A stretch of 64,000 bases of DNA. It comes from PALSA-1006 sp041660815. GTDB lineage: Bacteria; Pseudomonadota; Gammaproteobacteria; Burkholderiales; Gallionellaceae. The stretch spans positions 62,001 to 126,000 of the forward strand of contig JBAZVN010000008.1 in NCBI GenBank assembly GCA_041660815.1, in the 5' to 3' direction. Every line of letters begins with the position of its first letter. Position 1 is the stretch's first letter. The notes below the pieces were generated by a model. That model was given only the letters and a program-made list of their open reading frames with translations, was not told where the DNA came from and ran no database searches. The position numbers were made by a program, and so were the translations under genes. Shown piece after piece: positions 45,354 to 54,099 of this stretch.

Positions 45354-45896
45354 TTACTTTTGTCTGCGCAAGCTCCGCCGTCGCAATTCCCATAACACCC
45401 GGGCGCGCCAACCCAGTCTGACCAGAATATATCCAAGCAGTGCCAGCAATATTGCCAATAATGGCAGACCGATCAGAAAAGCTTGCCCCAAGGAAAGCAG
45501 CCATATTTTTAGCGGGATAATCCAGTTATTCCACTCCAACAAGGGCAAGCCTTGCAATGCTCCCACGGCACTATCCTGCCCCGAGACCCAAGCTCCCAAT
45601 TGATAGGCAAGCAAGTATAAAGGTAGAATTGTAAAGGGATTGGAGTAAAGTGTGGCAAATAAAGCGATCGGCAAATTCACTCTGAACAGCACCGACAATA
45701 TCGCAGCCGACACCATCTGCAACGGTCCGGGAATCAAGCCGCAGAAAAGTCCGACTGCCACACCGCCCGCAGCCGAGCGCCGGTGTAAATGCCACAGATT
45801 GGGATGGTGAAACCAATGGCTAAAGGGCCCCAGCCAGCGATGATTCTTGATGGATAAGCTATTCGGCAGAAAGTTTTTTAGATACTGTTTAAGCAC
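45354..45896 (-). CDS. DUF2062 membrane protein
   Basis: From GTG 45896 the product has 180 residues, as is usual for DUF2062. The hallmark NLWHLHRRSAAGGVAVGLFC is present. It is followed by GLIPGPLQMVSAAILSVLF and at least three hydrophobic segments, with a basic tail (RRRSLRRQK). A longer open frame reaches 46106 but overlaps the divergent diguanylate cyclase start and has no family match. A nearby GTG at 45902 is equally possible. Family function is not established; a role at the inner membrane is inferred. Confidence 0.8.
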   Translation of the reverse strand: MLKQYLKNFLPNSLSIKNHRWLGPFSHWFHHPNLWHLHRRSAAGGVAVGLFCGLIPGPLQMVSAAILSVLFRVNLPIALFATLYSNPFTILPLYLLAYQLGAWVSGQDSAVGALQGLPLLEWNNWIIPLKIWLLSLGQAFLIGLPLLAILLALLGYILVRLGWRARVLWELRRRSLRRQK

Positions 45897-46094
45897 AAAC
45901 ACATTGACTCGAAAATGGGATTGCCCGCAAACCTGGTGCGTTAGAATACGCTCAAATTTGCCAAAAAAAAATAGTGTTGGGAGCAAATAAAATAGGCGCG
46001 GGGCATTCTCCCAAATGTTATTATGACACCTGTAACAAAGCGTTTTCCCGATTGCATGCTGAGAATCAAGCTCTAAAATTACACCGTAAATGCC

Positions 46095-47162
46095 GTGCTC
46101 ACCCAATTAAACAGTAATCAAAACACCCCCACCGGTGTTCTGCAATCTGTTGCCACCATTACCGGGCAACGCGACCGCGACTTGCTCGCGCACTCCCTAG
46201 TCAATACCCTTTTCCAGCTCATCCCCAGCATGCGCATCACCATGTATCGCATATTGCCAAATGAGGACGGTGATGAGGCAATTCTGGTCGCTGAACAACT
46301 TAATCCGAACGAAAATTCGGCGGCGAGAATAGAGAATACCTTTGCGATTTCCAGCCGGGAGGAATTCACTTTAGTCGTCAATAACGAAAAAGAGCTCGTA
46401 GAAAAACTGGCTGAACATTCTTATTTATCCATCTATCCCATTATTGGGAAACACGGCATCATGGGTTTGCTGGAAATGATTTCCGAAGCACATAGCGATG
46501 TAAACAGACATCTAATCCTGGCGTTCCTCAAAGTTTACAGCAACTACATAACGCTGCTGGACGAAAGCGAGACCGACACACTCACCGGCCTGCTCAATCG
46601 TCGAACTTTCGATAACAATATCGAAATGATCATTGCAGAACACGCCGAAACTGACGATCCTCAGGATAACTCCGATCCGCAGCATCCCGCCAGACGCGTA
46701 AAAGCCGCCGAACTCCCGCATTGGCTGGCCATCATTGATATCGATCATTTCAAACGTATTAATGATGCTTACGGGCATTTATACGGCGATGAAGTTTTAC
46801 TGCTATTGTCGCGCAACATGAAACGAATTTTTCGCCAGCGCGATAAATTATTCCGCTTTGGCGGAGAGGAATTTATCGTGGTCCTGGATCGCACCAATGA
46901 AGACAATGCCAAAGCTGTGTTAGGACGCTTTCGCGCAGCGATAGAGCAGTTTCATTTCCCCCAAGTGGGTAAAGTAACCGTCAGCATCGGCTTTGTGCGT
47001 TTGGATAAAGCGGATGTTTCATCCGCGATTATCGGGCGTGCCGATCAGGCACTGTATTACGCAAAACAAAACGGCAGAAATCGCGTGTGCTTTTACGAAG
47101 ATCTGCTGGGCGCAGGAAAACTCAGCGGCGAACACTACTCAAACGATATGGAGTTATTCTAA
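46095..47162 (+). CDS. Diguanylate cyclase with GAF-like sensor
   Basis: The 355-residue soluble protein starts at GTG 46095. Residues about 10-155 look like a GAF domain. The GGDEF domain follows (TDTLTGLLNRRTFDNN) with an insert of about 25 polar residues before the metal-binding IIDIDHFKRIND strand. The GGEEF signature and RQRD inhibitory site are intact. It is divergent from the DUF2062 gene, sharing a 200-base promoter region, and ends 12 bases before hrcA, so the two may be co-transcribed. The ligand is unknown. Confidence 0.88.
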   Translation: MLTQLNSNQNTPTGVLQSVATITGQRDRDLLAHSLVNTLFQLIPSMRITMYRILPNEDGDEAILVAEQLNPNENSAARIENTFAISSREEFTLVVNNEKELVEKLAEHSYLSIYPIIGKHGIMGLLEMISEAHSDVNRHLILAFLKVYSNYITLLDESETDTLTGLLNRRTFDNNIEMIIAEHAETDDPQDNSDPQHPARRVKAAELPHWLAIIDIDHFKRINDAYGHLYGDEVLLLLSRNMKRIFRQRDKLFRFGGEEFIVVLDRTNEDNAKAVLGRFRAAIEQFHFPQVGKVTVSIGFVRLDKADVSSAIIGRADQALYYAKQNGRNRVCFYEDLLGAGKLSGEHYSNDMELF

Positions 47163-47174
47163 AATTACCAAGCC

Positions 47175-48194
47175 ATGTTAAATGAACGAGCTCAAGTTCT
47201 ACTGAAAACACTGGTCGAACGCTATATTAGCGACGGCCAGCCGGTGGGCTCGCGTGCCTTGCAGCAGTATTCCGGCCTGGAAGTCAGCTCCGCCACCATC
47301 CGCAATGTCATGGTGGACTTGGAGGAGATGGGCTTGGTGTGCAGTCCGCATACTTCTGCCGGACGCGTCCCCACCGCGCTTGGCTACCGCTTGTTTATCG
47401 ACACCCTGATGGTGGTGCAGCCTCTGGATAACCTGCATCGCCAACAACTGGAAAACCAACTTAAACCGGATAATCCAACGCGACTTATTACCCAGGCCTC
47501 AAATTTATTATCCGAACTAACCCATTTTGCCGGCGTCGTAGCGACACCCAAACGCAGCAGCATCACCGTGCGTCAAATTGAATTTTTACGTCTTTCCGAA
47601 ACACGTGTGCTGTTAATTATTGTGATGCCCGATGGCGAAGTTGAAAATCGGGTACTGCTTACCCAAAAAGACTACACACAATCACAGTTAACCGAAGCCG
47701 GAAATTTCCTGAGCCAGCACTACGCGGACTGTGCTTTTTCCGACATTCACCAGCGCGTACAAATCGAATTGCGTCAATTGCAACATGAGCTTACCGCATT
47801 AATGAGTGCGGCAATGGCCGCCAGTGATGCCGTGATGGCGCGCAAGCAGGAAGACTACATTATCAGTGGCGAACGCAATTTATTGCATAGCAATGACTTG
47901 GCATCCAACATGAACCAATTGCGCGGTTTATTTAATGTATTTGAGCAGAAAACCGAATTACTGCAATTACTGAATGCCAGCAACCACGCACCCGGCGTGC
48001 ATATTTTTGTCGGCAACGAATCGGGATTATCGGGCTTGGATGAATGCAGTGTGGTGAGTGCAACCTATGCTGCAGACGAGCAAATTATCGGTACCCTGGC
48101 TGTGGTCGGCCCCAAACGGATGAATTACGAACGGGTCGTGCCCATCGTGGACATCACCGCCAAGTTACTCAGCAACGCACTTTCGCAGCATTAA
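47175..48194 (+). CDS. hrcA: Heat-inducible transcription repressor HrcA
   Basis: HrcA represses groE and dnaK operons by binding CIRCE elements, with its activity set by GroEL. The 339 residues show the N-terminal winged helix (GSRALQQYSGLEVSSATIRN; HTSAGRVPTALGYR) and a GAF-like C-terminal domain. No CIRCE inverted repeat is visible just upstream, so it is probably not self-regulated here. It lies between a diguanylate cyclase and hemH with short gaps, all on the plus strand. Confidence 0.97.
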   Translation: MLNERAQVLLKTLVERYISDGQPVGSRALQQYSGLEVSSATIRNVMVDLEEMGLVCSPHTSAGRVPTALGYRLFIDTLMVVQPLDNLHRQQLENQLKPDNPTRLITQASNLLSELTHFAGVVATPKRSSITVRQIEFLRLSETRVLLIIVMPDGEVENRVLLTQKDYTQSQLTEAGNFLSQHYADCAFSDIHQRVQIELRQLQHELTALMSAAMAASDAVMARKQEDYIISGERNLLHSNDLASNMNQLRGLFNVFEQKTELLQLLNASNHAPGVHIFVGNESGLSGLDECSVVSATYAADEQIIGTLAVVGPKRMNYERVVPIVDITAKLLSNALSQH

Positions 48195-48212
48195 AATATA
48201 TCAATATAAACA

Positions 48213-49304
48213 ATGAGTTATAAAATAGAACCCCCTTTTAATCACGGTACGCCGGAAAAAACTGCCGTGCTACTCATTAATCTTGGCACCCCCGACGCAC
48301 CCACTGCGCAAGCGGTGCGACCTTATCTGAAAGAATTTCTGAGCGACTCGCGCGTCATCGAAATTCCAAAAGCGATTTGGTGGCTAATTCTCAACGGCAT
48401 TATTCTTAACGTGCGGCCAAAAAAATCTGCCGCAAAATATGCCAGTATCTGGCTGCCGGAAGGTTCACCACTGAAAGTGTATACCGAGCGCCAAACGCAA
48501 TTGCTGCAGCAGCATTTGCAGCAACAAACCGATGGCAGCCACATTGTGGTTGACTACGCCATGCGTTACGGCAATCCATCGGTCGCCAGCGTCCTCGCCA
48601 AACTCAAAGCACAAAACTGCCAGCGCATCTTACTCGTGCCACTGTATCCGCAATACGCCGCCAGCTCATCCGCCACGGCGATCGACGCCGTGCTGCAGGA
48701 AGTACTCAAAATGCGCAACCAGCCCGCGCTGCGCACCCTCAAACATTTTCATGACGATGCCGGATATATCAAAGCCACGGCGCAAAATATTCGCAATTTC
48801 TGGACGCTGCATGGCCGCCCCGACAAACTGGTGATGAGTTTTCACGGCGTGCCGCGTTATACGCTGGACAAAGGCGATCCCTATCATTGCGAATGCCTGA
48901 AAACCGGGCGTTTAATTGCCGAAGCCTTAGCGCTGAGTAAAGATCAATATGTCGTCAGCTTTCAATCGCGTTTTGGCAAAGCAGAATGGATTCAACCCTA
49001 TACCACCGCAACACTGGTTGAACTGGGACGTCAGAAAACCCAACGTATTGATGTGGTTTGCCCGGGTTTTGTAGCGGATTGTTTGGAGACGCTGGAAGAA
49101 ATTGCCCTGGAAGGCAAAGAAGATTTTCAACATGCCGGAGGCGGCGAATATCACTACATCCCTTGCCTGAATGCGCGCCCCGATTGGATAGCAGCACTGG
49201 GCAATTTAGTGATGAATAATTTGCAAGGCTGGCTGATCAAGGACGACGCTGTGGAGCTTGAACAGAGCCGTTTACGCGCTCTGGCACTGGCCGCAAAACA
49301 ATAA
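48213..49304 (+). CDS. hemH: Ferrochelatase
   Basis: HemH inserts iron into protoporphyrin IX, the last step of protoheme synthesis, at the inner membrane surface. The 363 residues include the N-terminal LLINLGTPDAPTAQAVRPYL, the metal-site SFHGVPRYTLDKGDPYHCEC with its catalytic His (near 210), and the C-terminal VDVVCPGFVADCLETLEEI-type stretch with a conserved Glu. It follows hrcA after 18 bases, an arrangement common in betaproteobacteria. Confidence 0.97.
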   Translation: MSYKIEPPFNHGTPEKTAVLLINLGTPDAPTAQAVRPYLKEFLSDSRVIEIPKAIWWLILNGIILNVRPKKSAAKYASIWLPEGSPLKVYTERQTQLLQQHLQQQTDGSHIVVDYAMRYGNPSVASVLAKLKAQNCQRILLVPLYPQYAASSSATAIDAVLQEVLKMRNQPALRTLKHFHDDAGYIKATAQNIRNFWTLHGRPDKLVMSFHGVPRYTLDKGDPYHCECLKTGRLIAEALALSKDQYVVSFQSRFGKAEWIQPYTTATLVELGRQKTQRIDVVCPGFVADCLETLEEIALEGKEDFQHAGGGEYHYIPCLNARPDWIAALGNLVMNNLQGWLIKDDAVELEQSRLRALALAAKQ

Positions 49305-49323
49305 ATACTTCCGTTCGGCCCTA

Positions 49324-51426
49324 TCAGAAATTCGTTGTCACGGTCAGATAGGCGCGCCGCAAAAAAATCAAATCTCGATCTTCCGGCAACAACGCGTATT
49401 TGGTGTAATTATCCTGAGTGGCATTTTGCACCACCAGCGCAATTTCACCTCCGCCCAGTTCATTCGGTTTACCGAAACTGTAGGCAAGGCGCACATCCAC
49501 ACGGCGCATGGTGGATTCTGGCGCGTAATCCGCGATCGCCGCTGAATTGGTGATGCGCATCGGACTACGCAGATATAGTGCAGAGCTTAGCTGCCACTGA
49601 TCCCCCAGTTTTTGGGAAATTAGCACACTACCGCTGTGCCGCGGTACCGATTCAGGGCAGGTTTCCAGCCAGCCTTGCTGAAAATAATCATGCACTAAAC
49701 TCAATGAATAAAAAGAAGGTTCCTGTGAAAAACCGCAGGTGATCGTTTGCCACGCATAACTCCCCACCACAAAACCGCGTTCCCAAGTATGTTTAACGGA
49801 GGCGTCCAGACCGCGAATTTCCTCTTTGAGATTATTTTTAAACTCCAATTCACCAGTAGTTGAACTAGCCAAATTGTCATAAATAATCCCGGAAACATTA
49901 TCAATATGCGCCCGCATATCCAGCGTTAAATTGACTTGCTTAAAATCTGCCACCCAGCCAATTTCCTTTGCTTCCATTCGCTCGGGATCAAGACCGGTAC
50001 TGGTTACATGCCCCCTACCAATATCAAAAGGTTGTGACTTTGGACCCGCGCCGATATACCACTCTCCCAGCATCGGGTTGCGCACGGCGGTGGAGTACCC
50101 TATACGCAAGGTGTGTTCCGGTGTCAGATGCCAATTGATTGATGCACGCGGTGAATGGCTGATATTGGACATGCCATCCGATTCCGACATATTGCCAATA
50201 TTGACCAACCAGTTATCGAAAATGCGCCACTCATCATGGCCAAATATCCGGTATTGACGCGTTGATCTGGGTTCACCCAGCCATTGATAACGATCAACAT
50301 AATCGTAACGTACCCCGCCCCCCAGCACGACACGATGGGAATCCCCCAATTGCACAATATTCTGCAATTCAACATCATGCTGAACAGCACGCGAGTCATC
50401 CTTATAAAAATCCTGCCACACACCGCTAACTTTTACGACCGGCATGGCTGCATCGGAATAGTAACGCCAGGTTCGGGAATATTTCAGTTTGCTTTCGTCG
50501 CCATTGCGATACACATGCTGCAATCCAATCTGAACGAAATCATTTTCAGAGTAACGATCGCGAAACGGGTCTTTATTGGCGCGCCCATAAATCCCGATGC
50601 CCCGGTAGCCCTGACTAAAGCCAATTTGCACATCAACACTGTCTGTCGCGGTCGGATGATAATTGGTGCGAAAATTGACCAGCTGCGATGTGCTGCCATC
50701 ATTTAATACTTGAGTATCATTGCTAAACGGAGCATCCGTCCGGGCGAACATTTTGGCATTGCGCGAACGGAAGCCGCCTTCATTTTCACTGCGGTATCCT
50801 GCGGCAAGCCGAAAATCCACTTCATCTCCCACTTTACCCAGCGCAGCCGAAGCATCCGAAATTCCAAATTGCCCTTTGCTGACCGAAACGCTACCTTCCT
50901 GTTGCGCTGCAGCATCCAGTGTGATGATATTGATTACACCAAACAAAGAGTTTGCACCATGAGAAGCCGCCGATGGTCCGCGAATCACTTCAATGCGCTC
51001 GATATCACTGACCATAAAGGGCAGTTCTACCCATTCCACACCTCCCGCCGGCTGCATGTAGATGCTGCGACCATCGACCAATACTTGCATACGACGCGCA
51101 AAAGCATCCGTGTTGTTGCCCAAACTGACAATCGGCGTATTGCCGTTGGAGTAACCAACATACATACCGGGCACCAGCCGGAATAATTCCGCAATAGATC
51201 GTGCCCCGGAAGCCTGAATCATCTTTTTATCGATCACGGTGACTGCGCTGGGAGAGTCTGACAGAGGCTGGGCAAGTCTGGACGCGGTGAGAATGACGGG
51301 CATCTCTTGAAAATAAGCTTCTTCAGAAGTGAAATCTTCTTCAGCAAAACCGGGCAGAGCACACAATACCAAAGCCGAAAACAACATCGGCTTTTTGAAA
51401 AAAACTAAAATGGCAGAGCGTCGCAT
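49324..51426 (-). CDS. TonB-dependent outer-membrane receptor
   Basis: From ATG 51426 the receptor has 700 residues: a signal peptide (hydrophobic to about 28, cleavage near GFA), a plug domain (SPSAVTVIDKKMIQASGARS; IEVIRGPSAASHGANSLFG) and a 22-strand-type barrel ending in LTVTTNF. A likely TonB box is PVILTAS. It imports an iron chelate, cobalamin or another scarce ligand; the substrate cannot be told from sequence. Adjacency to hemH is convergent and so not evidence for heme. A longer frame to 51543 lacks a signal peptide at its own start. Confidence 0.88.
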   Translation of the reverse strand: MRRSAILVFFKKPMLFSALVLCALPGFAEEDFTSEEAYFQEMPVILTASRLAQPLSDSPSAVTVIDKKMIQASGARSIAELFRLVPGMYVGYSNGNTPIVSLGNNTDAFARRMQVLVDGRSIYMQPAGGVEWVELPFMVSDIERIEVIRGPSAASHGANSLFGVINIITLDAAAQQEGSVSVSKGQFGISDASAALGKVGDEVDFRLAAGYRSENEGGFRSRNAKMFARTDAPFSNDTQVLNDGSTSQLVNFRTNYHPTATDSVDVQIGFSQGYRGIGIYGRANKDPFRDRYSENDFVQIGLQHVYRNGDESKLKYSRTWRYYSDAAMPVVKVSGVWQDFYKDDSRAVQHDVELQNIVQLGDSHRVVLGGGVRYDYVDRYQWLGEPRSTRQYRIFGHDEWRIFDNWLVNIGNMSESDGMSNISHSPRASINWHLTPEHTLRIGYSTAVRNPMLGEWYIGAGPKSQPFDIGRGHVTSTGLDPERMEAKEIGWVADFKQVNLTLDMRAHIDNVSGIIYDNLASSTTGELEFKNNLKEEIRGLDASVKHTWERGFVVGSYAWQTITCGFSQEPSFYSLSLVHDYFQQGWLETCPESVPRHSGSVLISQKLGDQWQLSSALYLRSPMRITNSAAIADYAPESTMRRVDVRLAYSFGKPNELGGGEIALVVQNATQDNYTKYALLPEDRDLIFLRRAYLTVTTNF

Positions 51427-51558
51427 ATATAGAGTCCAGACTAAATTATTTATATTCTCGCACAATACCCTACCAAAAAACAGGTTAGTAAATCCTAAAA
51501 TTACCTCAGAAAAACCCGAGTCACAAACAAGCAGCTGACTCACTCATTTTTCAGTATA

Positions 51559-51581
51559 TTTTGAATTCAAAAATGAATTCA
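51559..51581. promoter_or_regulatory. Two phased TGAATTCA palindromes before fadE
   Basis: TTTTGAATTCAAAA (51559-51572) is a perfect 14-base palindrome. A second TGAATTCA (51574-51581) is centred 12 bases further on. They lie between the divergent TonB receptor and fadE and look like tandem operator half-sites. The cognate regulator is not known. Confidence 0.4.
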
Positions 51582-51651
51582 TAGCAAGATTCCAACAGAA
51601 GCGTTAAAGTTAGCGTCTATAGAAGCACCAACACTTTGCGGGGGTATCGGA

Positions 51652-54099
51652 ATGACATTTTTACTATTTATGCTGGTTATGGGCGTGTTTATGCTGCTGG
51701 CATTTTTTCGCGCGGCGTTAATCAGCTGGTTGCTCGCGGCGATGGTTTTTGTGCCGCTGGTGGCTGTACAAAGTCGTATCTCTGAAACAGCGTTGCAAGT
51801 CGTCTATATATTTCTGTTTTTAATCATTGTGGTATTTGGTATCACCTTCCTGCGTCGCCAATTAGTCAGCCGTCCCCTATTAAAAGTTTTCGCCTCTATC
51901 CTCCCTCAAGTTTCCCAAACCGAACAGGAAGCACTGGATGCGGGAACGGTATGGTGGGAGGGTGAATTGTTCAGCGGCCATCCGCATTGGCATAAATTAC
52001 TGGCTTTGCCCAAACCGGTGTTGCGCGAAGATGAGCAAGCCTTTCTGGACAACGAGGTCGAACAGTTATGCGCGCTGGTTGACGATTGGGATGTGACGCA
52101 TGTGCGCCAAGATTTATCGCCGGAAGCGTGGAATTTCATCAAAGAAAAAGGCTTCTTCGGCATGATCATTCCGAAGCAATACGGCGGCCTGGAGTTTTCC
52201 GCACAAGCCCATTCGGCAGTCGTCACCAAAGTCGCGTCGCGCAGCGGTACGGCTGCCGTCACCGTGATGGTGCCGAATTCTTTAGGGCCGGCAGAGCTGC
52301 TTTTACATTACGGCACAGATACACAAAAATATCAATATTTACAAAGACTTGCAAGAGGACTGGAAGTCCCCTGTTTTGCCCTGACCGGACCGTTTGCGGG
52401 TTCCGATGCGGGCGCGATTCCGGATGTCGGCATCGTCGGCTACGGTGAATTTAACGGCGAAGCAAAGGTGCTCGGCATTCGCGTCACTTGGGAAAAACGC
52501 TACATCACCCTCGCCCCCGTTGCGACATTGCTGGGTCTTGCCTTTAAACTTTACGATCCGGAAAAACTTTTGGGCGGCGATGTGGCGCGCGGCATTACCC
52601 TCGCACTGATCCCGACCAATACCCCCGGCGTGCAGGTCGGACGCCGCCATTTCCCGCTGAACTCCGCCTTCCAAAATGGCCCGACCCAAGGCAAAGACGT
52701 TTTTATTCCACTGGACTACATCATCGGTGGCGCGGAACGTATCGGCCAAGGCTGGCGCATGCTGATGGAGTGTCTGGCTGCGGGGCGCTCGATCTCCTTG
52801 CCCGCCAGCGCCACTGGTGGCTCCAAACTGGCTGCACTCACCAGCGGTGCCTACTGTCGCGTGCGCAAGCAATTTCACCTGCCGATCGGCAAATTTGAAG
52901 GCGTGGAAGAAGCGCTTTCGCGCATTGCCGGCAATGTCTATGTGATGGATGCGGCACGCGTGTTGACCGCCCAAGCGGTTGATCTGGGCGAAAAACCCTC
53001 GGTCGTTTCCGCCATTGTGAAATACCACTGCACCGAACGCGGCCGCGCGGTGATCAATGACGCGATGGACGTGCATGGCGGCAAGGGAATTTGTCTGGGG
53101 CCGGATAATTATCTGGCGCGGTTTTACCAGCAAACGCCAATCGGCATCACGGTCGAAGGCGCAAATATTCTAACGCGCAGTTTGATTATTTTTGGCCAAG
53201 GCGCGGTTCGCGCGCATCCCTATGTTTTAAAAGAGATAAAAGCTGCGCACAATACCGATAAAAAACAGGCGGTCGTGGATTTTGACGATGCATTGTTTGG
53301 CCATATCAGCTTTGCCATGAGCAACGCGGTGCGTTCATTTCTGTTTGGCTTAACGGCAGGCAATCTGATCAATGTCCCCACTGCAGCGCCCACGCGACGC
53401 TATTACCAGTTGTTGACGCGTTACTCAGCCTCGTTTGCTTTCGCGGCGGATATGGCCATGCTGGTGTTGGGCGGCGGCTTGAAGCGTCGCGAGAAAATTT
53501 CCGCAAGACTGGGCGATGTATTGAGCCAGCTGTATTTATGCTCGGCCGTGCTGAAACGCTTTGAAGATGATGGTCGCCCTGCCGCCGACGTACCTTTGCT
53601 GGATTGGGCAATGCAAGACGGCTTATATCGTCTGCAAGTGGCGCTGGATGGCGTGCTGCAAAACTTCCCCAGCCGGATCGCCGCGTTACTCTTGCGCGTC
53701 GTGATTTTTCCGCTAGGCCAATGCCGCAAACCGCCTTCGGACGAACTGGGACATCAGGTGGCGACTTTGTTAGGCGTACCAGGTGGCGCGCGCGACCGGT
53801 TGACCGCCGGCATCTATTTCCCCAAGGATGAAAACGACGCCGTTGCCGCGCTGGAAGCCTCGTTAACCAGCACCTTGGAATGTGAACCGCTGCAGGCCGA
53901 ATTGGCGCAAGCCCGCAGAATTGGCCGGCTCAAAGCGTTGGATGAAATGCAACAGATTATCGAAGCACGCGCGCAACGCCTGATCAATCCCGAGCAAGCC
54001 CTGCAATTACAGCGTGATTACGCCCTGCGCCGCAAAGTCATCATGGTCGATGATTTTGCAGCAGAGGAATTGCGGGCTGGAAACGTTGCTAAACCTTAA
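51652..54099 (+). CDS. fadE: Acyl-CoA dehydrogenase FadE
   Basis: This is a FadE-type long acyl-CoA dehydrogenase for the first step of fatty-acid beta-oxidation. Its 815 residues match the E. coli enzyme in length. An N-terminal membrane-associated part (two hydrophobic segments, about 1-65) precedes the ACAD fold (FALTGPFAGSDAG near 243; GGAERIGQGWRML) and the C-terminal DUF1974 domain. It stands alone between divergent and convergent genes; its stop overlaps the parE stop by four bases. No other fad genes are present in the window. Confidence 0.95.
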   Translation: MTFLLFMLVMGVFMLLAFFRAALISWLLAAMVFVPLVAVQSRISETALQVVYIFLFLIIVVFGITFLRRQLVSRPLLKVFASILPQVSQTEQEALDAGTVWWEGELFSGHPHWHKLLALPKPVLREDEQAFLDNEVEQLCALVDDWDVTHVRQDLSPEAWNFIKEKGFFGMIIPKQYGGLEFSAQAHSAVVTKVASRSGTAAVTVMVPNSLGPAELLLHYGTDTQKYQYLQRLARGLEVPCFALTGPFAGSDAGAIPDVGIVGYGEFNGEAKVLGIRVTWEKRYITLAPVATLLGLAFKLYDPEKLLGGDVARGITLALIPTNTPGVQVGRRHFPLNSAFQNGPTQGKDVFIPLDYIIGGAERIGQGWRMLMECLAAGRSISLPASATGGSKLAALTSGAYCRVRKQFHLPIGKFEGVEEALSRIAGNVYVMDAARVLTAQAVDLGEKPSVVSAIVKYHCTERGRAVINDAMDVHGGKGICLGPDNYLARFYQQTPIGITVEGANILTRSLIIFGQGAVRAHPYVLKEIKAAHNTDKKQAVVDFDDALFGHISFAMSNAVRSFLFGLTAGNLINVPTAAPTRRYYQLLTRYSASFAFAADMAMLVLGGGLKRREKISARLGDVLSQLYLCSAVLKRFEDDGRPAADVPLLDWAMQDGLYRLQVALDGVLQNFPSRIAALLLRVVIFPLGQCRKPPSDELGHQVATLLGVPGGARDRLTAGIYFPKDENDAVAALEASLTSTLECEPLQAELAQARRIGRLKALDEMQQIIEARAQRLINPEQALQLQRDYALRRKVIMVDDFAAEELRAGNVAKP

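Noticed and set aside
45897..46106. N-terminal extension of the DUF2062 protein by about 70 residues.
   Set aside because: It would overlap the divergent diguanylate cyclase start, contains no family sequence, and a GTG at the expected family start is available.
47100..47175. CIRCE element upstream of hrcA.
   Set aside because: No TTAGCACTC-N9-GAGTGCTAA or close variant is visible, so no operator is reported.
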